From assembly GCA_021613535.1 (NCBI GenBank), contig CP075496.1, forward strand, positions 186,001 to 250,000: a stretch of DNA of 64,000 nt, read 5' to 3'. Position numbers and translations under genes: made by a program. Below are positions 49,348 through 60,300 of this stretch, in pieces. The notes below the pieces were generated by a model that searched no databases, was not told where the DNA came from, and saw only the letters and a program-made list of their open reading frames with translations. The DNA comes from Adineta vaga. Its lineage: Eukaryota; Rotifera. The number at the start of each line of letters is the position of its first letter. Position 1 is the stretch's first letter.

Positions 49348-50125
49348 GATTTCGTTGAATCTTTGTGAATTAAATTGGAATGAAAATAAAAAACATTTTC
49401 CATATCTTTATATACTTCTTTTGTTTTTGAATACAACGTTATAAAAATGTCAACATGATTCATCTATCACTCTATAGGTAATAAACCATTATGAAGATGT
49501 TGTCTACGGTAGAAAAGAAAATTTACTTGATGATAGTATTTTCTACGAATATATAATATACAAATCCATGAAAATCATAAAGGTGAATGTGCGTATAAAA
49601 TGTAATTCTTATATTATAGTGAGTTCTTATCATCATGTGTAGTATCTATAGTGGATTTCATACAAAATACAAAAGATTTTGTTTTATTGAGTTATCATAC
49701 ACGTGACTCTTTTCAAAACAACTCCTTTGTTGTTGTTTTCTTTTTTATAATGTCATTACTATAAGAATATGAATGAAATTGATATGTAAATATGTTATCC
49801 TTACTCTTAACTATATAATCTTTTTAATTCATCTTCATTTTAATAAAGTCTCTCTATCTAAAATGTCAATCTAAGAAAAGCAGTTTTATACTAACGAATA
49901 CAAATGATATCAAAATACAGTATGGTTTTGATCATTATACATTCTCATACTTCGTCATATGCTCTTAATAATCTTATTTCTGAGATGAATGTATATTTAT
50001 AATACACAAGTATATTTACTATATGTATAAGATGGAATTGTTCATGAAATAGTTTCTGCTTTTATAATTCTTATATTTAACTTTGCCTTATTATATAGGA
50101 ATATTGTCAATAAGATTTATTTAAT
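49348..50125. other. Intergenic, AT-rich
   Basis: No supported exon or repeat was seen. Confidence 0.5.
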
Positions 50126-53100
50126 TCATTCTAAAGAAAATCCTGAACAACGTGATTCAATTTCTCCACCATCCAACCAACATTCATTACAAATAAATAA
50201 TGGTAAAGGATCTTTTCCTGCTGTTAATGAATCTCCTGTTGGAATTGGTTGAATTTTTTTACAAAATCTACATTGAAAATTTTGTGAATAATCATTTGTA
50301 CCATGTTTTTGACAAAGACGTGCTTGACGTTTGTCAAGAGATATTTCATTTGAATTCACTGATGGAATATGTTTCGAACAAATAATACATGGACTTTTTT
50401 GTATCATAAATGGATTTAATTTGAATTTTTTTGCACATATATAACATGCATAAGCACGTTGATTATCAATTGTATCAATTAAACCAAGTGAATTTGTACA
50501 ACGACGACGCTTTAAAATAAAAATAAAAATAAAAATATTCTTAATAAAATAAAAATCTATTCTTACACGTAAATAATTTTCTTTATCATGTCGAGTAACA
50601 ATAAATCCTTCTAATGAATGTAAATATGTAATAAGTTCTTGATATAAATGTCCTTGTTCATAATGATATAATACACGAGATGTTCCAATATCTTTAATTG
50701 ATGAATATTTACGATAAAATTCAGCCATAAATGCATGAAGATTACATATTTCATTTTGATCCTCTTTCAAACAACGTTTTCGTAATAATTTTTCAATTGA
50801 TGAATCACGAAAAATAATATAAATACTTCCCATAATCCAAGTTGTATCAAGAAATATTTTGATATATCTTCTTAAAATAGCCCATGTCATTAGATTTACA
50901 TTTATTCGATTATTTTCATCAAGATTTCTATTTAAATAATGTTCAAGTATTTGAACGATATCTGATTCAACTAAACCAATATCAGATATAAGTAATAATT
51001 TAAAAAACTAAAAATATTAATTCTATTTTTTCTTTTGTTTTATGTAAAAGAAAATTTACCGTATCAGTTAATGATCGATTATCAATGATTTCATAAGATT
51101 CATCTAAGAGAAAATGAAGTAAATCATCTAATGTTGATGGATAAGTTTTAATTCGTTTGGTAACAAGAGAATAATCACCAAATTGACGAAGATTTTCACA
51201 AACATAAGATAAATAAATTGGATGTTCACCACCTTTATTATCGACAAGAAGTGATTTTTGTTCTGTTTCAAGAATCTATAAAAAATAAAAAATAAAATTT
51301 CTATTTTCTTTTAAATTTACTTTATTAAAACTGTGAAAAAACATATCAATATATAAACTCCGTTGTTGATTTGTTAATAATTTCAATTCTAATTCATAAT
51401 GTAAATAATTACGTATTGTTTCATGTAAATTTGAATGTAATTCTGTACTAATTATAATATATGTATGATTACTAAGTAATGATGAAAGCCAAAGAAAAGG
51501 AAATTCATGATTATAATTTCGTTTATGATGTAAATCAGCCTATAAGAATTTATATTTTTCTTAAAAAATTTATTTATTTTTCATTTTCAATTATACTTTT
51601 TCTAATCCATCAACAATAATAATAATTGGTATTGATATAGCAGCAATAGCATCTTGAAGAAATGTCTCATCAGCAAATTGAAATTTTTCATTTGTTTTTG
51701 GTGATTTTATATCATTATCATCTAAATAATAATAATAAAAAAGAATAAATAGATTTTTCTTTTTTTTTTAATTTTTTTTTACTAAGATATTTTAAAAGTT
51801 TTAATTGTAAATTATTTAATATGAAATGTGTTCCATCTTCAAATGCTCCTTCAGAAAAATAATAATAAATAATAGCATTGTCTTTCATTTTTTCCTAAAA
51901 TAATATTAATTTAAAAAAAATAAAAAAATTCTTTTTTTAAAAATAATTTACTTGAATATCTAAAACAAATTTTGCAAGTAACATTGTTTTTCCATCACCT
52001 ATTTGACTTGATAAAGCCAATAAAGGTTGATTATTTATTTGATTTAATTTTCCATTAATTAATGTCAAATCTTTCTGATCATCAGTTATAAATTTCATCA
52101 GTATTTGATATTCATCAGATCGATCAATATAAAATTGTGTTTTATTAAGAAGAAATATATTCATTTGTTTATCTTCTATTAGAAATAAAACAAAATTTTA
52201 TTTCTTATCAAAAAATCCAATATTAAATCTCTAACCAATATTATTAATTGAATTATCTTGATTAAAATTCTCTGGATACCATTTACGAATAGTTTGATTT
52301 AAAAAAGATTTTGTTTGTTCTTCAAATTCTTGTAAATTATCAATTTTAACCTTTAATAAAAATTAAATTCAAATATAAACTTGAAAATATTTTTACTCTT
52401 TCACGTCCAGTTGATGAATCTAAACCATTATAAGAACAATCATAAGAAAAGATTTGTTCAGAAGACATAATATTTATTAATTGATTTTTTAATTCTTTAA
52501 CTTGTTCTTGATTTAATTGATCTTTATCACGAAATTTATCATTATATTTTTCAGGAAGATTTTTTAAAAGATTTTCAGATTTTCGTATAAGAAAAAAAGC
52601 ATTTGGATTATTTCGACGAAATGCACCATGAACAAATTCCATTAATGTTATTGATGCTCCATCAATCCAATCATATGTATCAATTATATGTTTTGGTAAA
52701 TCATTCAATTTTGGAACCCAACCATATCTAAATGAAATGAAATAAATGCGGAAAATTCGGATTTTATCCGAGAGTTATGTGTAATGCAAAAAGTGTATGA
52801 GAGAGATGGACCATTCTAGAATTTCTACGCATCAAAATTACCACAAGAAATTTTTCGATGAGCAAGATTTTTCATGTTGAGTTATGAATGAATTTTTGTA
52901 TTGGAATCTATCGGAATAACGGTCATATGCAACCTCATGAATCTATAAAAGATCTATGACAGATACACATATCAGTATTTTCATAATAGATCGTCAATAT
53001 CAATAGGTTTGGAGATTGGATTTTTCTCTGTTGATAGTCGTTCCGACTAGCTACAAAACCAAGCATTTGGGAAAATCTTAAACTACAGATCATATGAAAC

Positions 53101-53917
53101 GTATCTAGGCAATTCGGTGTTAAAATACAGTTTTTGCGCATTTTGAGACCTTTTTTAAGCATTTTTTCATTAGTAAACTACGATTTGACTCAAAACCAAT
53201 ATCAGATTCGGAATCAGCGTTAAAAACTGAGTCGATTCATACATGTTTTAAATACTTTTGAGAGAAAATGTTTTTTTCAAAAAAAATCCTGTATCCCCCC
53301 TCAGGGATGGTTAGTAGTGTACTCACTTTTTGAGTACACTAAAAGAACAAATAAATGAAACTTATCTTACTTATCACTAATAAGTCCAATAAAAAATGGT
53401 TGACCATTATCTTCTAAACATCGATCGAGTTCTTCAAGACATGCTAATATTGTTTGTTCATTTGTTGAATCTTTTGGAACCTATAAAATATTGTTTAAAA
53501 AAATCTTTAAAAAGAATTTATGATATTTACACCCCATCGAAGATCACAATCAATTATTTGAATACCCGATGATTTCATTTCATCACGTAATGCTGGAAAA
53601 ACTTTTTTAATAAGAACTTCACGTTCATTAAAAAAATCTGTAAATGTTGATGAAACAAAAATTCGTACAACTTTATTTGATGTTCTTTGATTTCCATGAT
53701 TATTATATAATTTTAATCTTTCTCTTGAAATATGTTCACGAAGATTAATCCAAAAATCTTTTATTTTTTCAGATTCTATATTAATATTATTTGAGGAAAT
53801 TTCTTGTTCTATTGATTGATTTGTTGATGATATTGGTGGTAGGACGGGATAACCAGGATGAACTGTAACGGGAAATTCTAATGGAATTTCTTGTTGACAA
53901 TTCGATGTGTCTGACAT
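50126..53917 (-). CDS. DUF4062 - P-loop NTPase protein with Cys-rich C-terminus (nephrocystin-3-like)
   Basis: Eleven exons (53917-53531, 53480-53371, 52727-52397, 52350-52236, 52175-51952, 51894-51783, 51721-51597, 51539-51321, 51275-51060, 51007-50567, 50509-50126) give 887 aa. After a Pro-rich start, DUF4062 lies at about 65-220 (VRIFVSSTFTDFFNEREVL, IQIIDCDLRWGV, FFIGLISDKYGWVP). A NACHT-type P-loop follows near residue 375 (SSQIGDGKTMLLAKFV) with a Walker B-like IPIIIIVDGLE. The helical region resembles nephrocystin-3/TEP1-type ATPases. Instead of the usual TPR array the C-terminus has at least five Cys pairs (CYIC, CIIC, CRFC, ICNECW), probably zinc-binding. One intron is 643 bp; the others are 45-62 bp. 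Likely a signalling or scaffold NTPase in the cytosol; role inferred. Confidence 0.83.
52728..53370. repeat. Oversized intron holding repeat-like DNA
   Basis: A 643-bp intron in a gene whose other ten introns are about 50 bp. Near its 5' end (minus sense) lies a perfect hairpin AGTGTACTCA-AAAAG-TGAGTACACT (about 53316-53340). A segment at 53189-53232 (AATATCAGATTCGGAATCAG) resembles units at 28140-28316. Likely an inserted non-autonomous element or fragment. Confidence 0.45.
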
Positions 53918-54369
53918 AATCAAGAAAGAAAAGAAGAAAAAAAAAACTTCATTATTCATATAGTTTTGTTGCTATAAAGCGAGAAGAAGAAAAAGAATAC
54001 CTTGGTTACATGACAAGTATTTAGCATTCTGTTTCTTTTTTTAAACGTTATTCTCGTTTTCTGAAAGAAAAGGCTATGCAGCAGTTAGAACAATAAAAGA
54101 TTAATTCTTTTTAGAATATTTTTAATACAGAATATTTCAATAAGAAAAAAAGTAGAGTATATGTTCTTCTGTGACCTTAAAAGATTCAATTTAAAACAAT
54201 AATAAATATACAAAATATTACGTTTGTTTTGTTTCTATCAAGAGACACATGATTATTCAATTTTCTCGAAACTATATATAACAGAGAAATTGAATAAAAT
54301 CAGTTCAATAAGTTATTTCATTGGTAAATTCTTCAGTATAATATTTCAATATAATCATTATACCAAAGA
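53918..54369. other. Intergenic
   Basis: Lies between the divergently oriented DUF4062 gene and a signal-peptide exon. AT-rich; a TATATATAACAG motif at about 54274 may be a promoter element. Confidence 0.4.
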
Positions 54370-54475
54370 ATGACAATAAATTCTAATTGTTTATCATTAT
54401 TAATTTCAATAATTTTAATTTCATATGTCCATTCTCAACCTCAGTTAAGAAATGGAGATGGATCTGTTTTCACTC
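54370..54475 (+). pseudogene. Orphan signal-peptide exon
   Basis: ATG at 54370 opens a hydrophobic leader (CLSLLISIILISYVHSQPQ) ending at a good donor (CACTC|GTACG). No acceptor with an open frame follows before the metallothionein block at 55.14 kb. It looks like the 5' exon of a secreted-protein gene cut off by the arrival of the duplicated block. Confidence 0.4.
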
Positions 54476-55230
54476 GTACGTTTAGCGTCATTGAAATATC
54501 ATTAATATATGTCATATATGCTGAAGTTTATTGAATAGCTATTAAGATGCTATGGTAACTAAAACGTTTTTAATGATATTCTAAAGATTCGTTATGATAT
54601 ATACTATAGATGAATTGATATTGATTGATTACTAGTGGTATTTGATTGCATGTCCTCCGCGCTTTCATATTATTATAAATATAGATAGATATTTATTTAG
54701 AGAAAAAAAAACAAAGAATCTTATGTCCAATCGCGAACCATTACTTGAACGTTAAGAAGATTTGATAATTGATAAATATAATTTGAAATAAATCAAAAAC
54801 TTATTGTATATATAAATTATGATTTTAATCAAATAAATGAAAACACAATATTATGTATTTAATTAGTATTTTAATTGAGTAGTTATCTTTTTCAATAATT
54901 GGGATTGTAACATTTGTAAATGAAATACTTCAATATTTCCTATTTAGTTTAGTTACTGGTCGTCAATCAAACACTAAATGAGTACGTAAGAGGAAAGTTC
55001 TAATATGAATATCTTAAAGGTTTTTTTGTTAAAACTATTTCGACTGCTTAAATTCCTCAAGTAGTCAGTGGTGTCATGTATCCTGTAGATCGAGAATGCT
55101 GAAGACACCTTTACAGATGTGAAAGATGACCTATCATTTGTAATAGTTGAATTATAGAAAAGTAATTTTATTTTTTTAATGAAAAGTAATACAAAGTGCA
55201 CGAAAATGAAAGTTATAAATGCGACAATTT
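54476..55230. other. Intergenic
   Basis: No exon continuing the preceding leader was found. The right end (from about 55140) is 3' flank of metallothionein-like copy 3, with a local internal duplication of GAAAAGTAAT. Confidence 0.45.
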
Positions 55231-55484
55231 TCATAGGGCACATTTACAAGCTGAACATTGACAATCATTGCATTTACATGTTGGTCCACAGCTTGTGTTT
55301 TCGTGAGAACATGATTTACAATCACATTTGCATGAACAACTATCGTCACATTTGCAAATACCATTTTGGCATCCTGCACCACACCCACAACCATCAGCTA
55401 GATGAAAAGACAAGAAGATGAGAGATGAGAGATGAGAATGTGAGGAAAGGTGAACTTACTTTTGCATTGACATGATTTTGGCAT
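55231..55484 (-). CDS. Metallothionein-like protein, copy 3
   Basis: Exons 55484-55460 and 55397-55231 give 63 aa, identical in sequence to copy 2 (Ser28, ends CKCAL). The intron also matches copy 2. Its 3' flank diverges from the other copies after about 20 bp beyond the stop. Confidence 0.82.
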
Positions 55485-56226
55485 GTTGATTATTTGATTG
55501 GATTTGTAAGTGATAAGAAGAGTAGGAACGAATGAATGAATGAATGAGGAGAATTGTGTGAGTATTTATATAGATAGATGAATGAATGTACAGGGGTACA
55601 TTTGATTTGTTGAATAGCACCCCCTTTTGAAAGGGGTGATATTTTACCTGTTTATCAAGATTCATTAACTATAAGCACCCCCTTGTCGATCGTTTGTTTA
55701 TTTGTGGTTAGACATGACTTTAGACCAATACGAAAAAGAGCGATGCATCTAATGTACTTTAGTCAAAACAGGTGGTGATAAGGAAAAAGAGAAACAAGGT
55801 GAAACACGTTTCAATGACGTCAAACATGAAAAAAAATGTTGACTGTAAGAGAACAAAGTGAGAAAAAATGCATCGCACGTGGTATTATTAAAAAGGAATG
55901 AAAATTTTTTGAAATTGAATTCAGTTTAAATATTAAACATTGTTATATTGAATATTGATTTTGTCAATTATTTGATTATCATTGATTAGCAGTCGGCATC
56001 TTATGTCGAAAGTGATTCATCAAAATCATTACAAAGAGAAAAAGGGGGTATTCTGACAAACAGGTAAAATATTACCCCTTTCAAAAGGGGGTGCTGTTCA
56101 ACAAATCAAATGTACCCCTGTACATTCATTCATCTATCTATATAAATACTCACACAATTCTCCTCATTCATTCATTCATTCGTTCCTACTCTTCTTATCA
56201 CTTACAAATCCAATCAAATAATCAAC
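55485..56226. promoter_or_regulatory. Bidirectional promoter region of metallothionein-like copies 3 and 4
   Basis: The reverse complement of the 47177-47896 spacer, with the same dyads (55618-55638 and 56074-56092), TGACGTCA (55815-55822), CACGTG (55876-55881) and TATA-like boxes. Minor substitutions and small indels separate the two spacers. Confidence 0.6.
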
Positions 56227-56476
56227 ATGCCAAAATCATGTCAATGCAAAAGTAAGTTCACCCTTCCTTACATTCACATCTCATCTCTCATCTTCTCTCT
56301 TTCATCTAGCTGATGGTTGTGGATGTGGTGCAGGATGCCAAAATGGTATTTGCAAATGTGACGATAGTTGTTCATGCAAATGTGATTGTAAATCATGTTC
56401 TCACGAAAACACAAGCTGTGGACCAACATGTAAATGCAATGATTGTCAATGTTCAGCTTGTAAATGTGCCCTATGA
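56227..56476 (+). CDS. Metallothionein-like protein, copy 4
   Basis: Exons 56227-56251 and 56310-56476 give the 63-aa protein (Ser28, ends CKCAL). The intron (CCCTTCCTTACATTCAC) matches copy 1, while the 3' flank to about 56692 matches copy 2. Confidence 0.82.
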
Positions 56477-57359
56477 AAATTATCGCATTTATAACTTTCA
56501 TTTTCGTACACTCTGTGTTACTTTTCTGTAATCGAACTATTAAAATAGATGAAAATTAAATTCTATCTATATTAGAACACTTTTAAATTATTATAATATT
56601 ATACGATATATAAACAATACAAGAAATAAAGTCAATTATAGGATGTGAAAGATTCTTATTGATACTTATGAGCTACATTTGCATCCTTTTTGCCGCACCC
56701 ACACTCTCAAACAGTAGCATTGCAAAATGCACCCGAAAACGCAAGAACATTTATTTTCAATTATTTATTTAAAGGAATTTCAATTATAGTTAAAAGACAT
56801 TTGAAGCATATTCGTTTTTTGTTTTGAAGATAATCTATTCAGAATAATTGATCGATATATATATACCATGAAAGAATGTATATTAAACTTTTTAAATTAA
56901 CAGAGAACAATATTAAAAATAATAATTTAAAAAGTGTTTTCCTTAGAAAAAGAATTTGTATGGACAAATTCTGTTTGATATTATGGTTAAATAAATAAAA
57001 GAATATTTCTAATCTTGTTGAAATTTTTATTAATTGGCTTTACTTAAAATATTAAGCAGAGCAATGCGGTGATTAATTGATATTTTAATTGATGAACATT
57101 CTAAAAAAGAATTCTTCATGACCCACTAAACAACACAAGTTAACTTCTTTTTATGTTTTATTTTTCATTAAATTAATAAAAATTTTTTTTGCGTTTTACT
57201 TCTTGATGACGTTCATTTAATACTCTAATAATTCATTAAAAAATTTTTTTTATTTTTTCTTCAAAAGATTGTATTGAATGAGAGATGATGATATTTCTCA
57301 TCATAGATTTATTCAATAATTTTCTTTGAAAATATATTTTAGAAAATACTTTATTATAA
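56477..57359. other. Intergenic; end of duplicated flank
   Basis: To about 56692 the sequence is a copy of 48158-48372, ending with the truncated last exon of the small Cys gene. Homology stops at a half foldback arm (CGCACCCACACTCTCA, 56694-56709). The rest is AT-rich with no gene. Confidence 0.6.
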
Positions 57360-60300
57360 ATGATGTTTCATTGGATTTATGAAAAAGGAAAGAATTACAA
57401 TCTTTTCATACGTGAAGAAAATGATTATCATGATGATGATAATGAAATAGATGATCCTGAAATAAATCTTAAACAAGAAAAGTATGCAACTTGGTTATAT
57501 GTTCTTCTTCTTTTTAGTAAGTTATAATATTTGTTAATGAAAGAACAATAATCATTATATTTTAGTATCACTCTATATTTTATTCTATCTTACTTTAATG
57601 ACATTACATTCTCAAACTATAACAATTTCTCCAATAACTCAAAATCGTTTCGAAGAACTTTATCATGATTATGGAGAGACTCTTTCATGTCCATGTTCAA
57701 CAATTAGTGTATCACACAAGAATTTTATTTCGAATAATATTAAATTTCATCCGATTTGTTCAAGTATTTTTGTTAGTAAAGAATGGATAGAAGCATTATA
57801 CTTAATCAATGCAAGTGATTATGGACCAACAGATTTTCGTGCAACAGCCAAATCTCAAGTAAATAACTAATTTTATTCTGATTTATTTTGATTTAGTTTG
57901 ATTTAGTTTCAACTTTTGGCTGATCTGTGTTCAATATCAAAGGGTACAGTTTCTCAAGCAGAGAAAGATTTCAATACTGATGAATTCATTACTATTCATC
58001 TGCTTTCTCAAGAACAAGTGCAATCGGAAGTGAATGTCGCTATGAATACAATTAAAAGCAGTATATCCACACAAATCATTTCATTTCTTAATTATATCAG
58101 AGTCTATGTTCGCGCAAATGTCATCATTTCAGCTCTTAATACTAATATAATGTTTTCAACTTACGTTCCTTACGTTCAATATCAGGTAGGTCATCATAAT
58201 CATCATCATAATCATAGTTTACACTGAATTTGAGATAATTCTATTATAGATAACTCAATATATTTATTTATCAATTACAAGCACAGTATACTCAGATATG
58301 AGTATTTATTCATCATCAGTAGATACGATGATGTGTGGTAGTCAAAATCCTATTACTCCTACAGGCTTCTTTCCCGAACGAAATACAACAAAAATTTTTG
58401 AACGCACTGCATGGGCAAACCCTGCACGAAATTCAACACTTGTCAACGGATTTTTTACGGCATGTACATCTCTTGAAGCTCTTCTACCAAGTCAATTCGA
58501 TTGTCTATACAATATTCAATGTATTCAACTATTCATCAATCATTTTCCATCACTTGATCATGTTTGTAGAAGTCAATACTCATTCATTATTGTCTCTCTC
58601 TCTCTATTTTTAGTTCAATATTAATTGGACTAATTCAACTTTGCCTTCAGAACAATCAAATATGACAGTTTATAAACGTTTTTTTGATCTTTTCATTGAA
58701 GATTGGTCAACAAAAGTAAATTATTTAAAATATTTCAATGAATGTTCACCATTATCATGTTCATATACAATAACAGATCAAAGAGATATTTCCTATGCAT
58801 TAACAACGTTCATTAGTTTGTATGGTGGTCTCATTATTATATTTCGTTTGATTGCACCGATGTTAATCAAATTTTTTTGGAAATTAAAAAATTGTTTAAC
58901 GCACAGAAATGTTCATATTGGTATGTATTTTGAAAATGAAAGAAGATGGATTTATTTTAGATTTGATTTTGTAGTATTTCAAAATGTACACCCAAAGAAA
59001 TTTGTGAAATCATTGAAACAACTGAACTTATTCAAAAATATTGAAAAACGATCTGAAGAAGACATCAAACATCAAAGAATGATAACTCGTATTTATTTAT
59101 TGTTATTAGCAGGTATGATTGAGATATAGATAAATTAATATAGAAATCATTTCTATTTATTGATTAGGTTCATTCTTAATTCTTCTTCTTTTCACTTCTC
59201 TGGAAACTGAAATAATTACAATAACTGAATCAAATCCATCATTTACAACTTATAATTATTTACAAAAATCCTATTCAAATACACTTCGATGTCCATGTTC
59301 AATGACAACAATACCTTATAAAGAACTGATGACATTATCACCAACTTTACATCAAATATGTTCAAGTGATTTTATTACAGATCAATGGATTCAAATATTA
59401 CAGAAAGCCTTTGATTTCAATGTTGAAGATTGGCGAAATCGAGCTTATTCACAATTTCAACTTTTATCTAATCTTTGTAAATTGGCTAAAAATACAATTG
59501 ATGATGCTGTACAACGTTTTCGTCTCCAATCTTTATTTGTTTCAAGTATTTTATCTGAATCTGAATATAATACACAAATAAATACAACACTCGATCAATT
59601 TTTTCAATCTACAATTCGTTCTTTCGCTTCACTTATTAATATAACAAGTCTTCTTACACAAGTTGATCAATACTATATGGTAGCAACAAAACCGGAATGG
59701 ACTGCTTATCTAGAAGATTTTTTAAAACCAAAAATTTCAACAAATAATCAATCACTTGAGGTATGTTTCCAAAGACAAAGCACGATATTGAATAAGATTT
59801 ATGTATTGACAATTCTGAAGAAAAAAAGAAATATAGAAAAATAATCATCGAATAGATTCGTATGTGTAAGATTAATTTGAAGTTTATGTTTTTCAGTATT
59901 GATTTCATTATGATTATAACGTGTCATAAGAACATTGATTCGATTTTGAACACCATTCATTCATAGAACTTGAAGCTTGTTGATGTATGACACCTGTATT
60001 GTAATATTAATGTTAATTTTCATTGTGCTTGATTTAATTCTGATTTTAAAGAGAAAAATGATAGATAATTTTGAAATATAAACGTTTACGTTCATGTACT
60101 TAGTGAGGAAGTAGAACATGTGTAAGAGTTTCTGATCAAAAATTTGCTTTGATAATTTCTTTATCGTAGATTTTTTCTCTTGGTACTATTTCGTTTGCCA
60201 TACGTTTCTTGAGAATTTTTCGAATTTGTTTGACCTTCAGATTTTCGCGCTCGAGTAGATGGTATTATTCACCAGTGGTCTGAAGAAAATGAACTGTATA

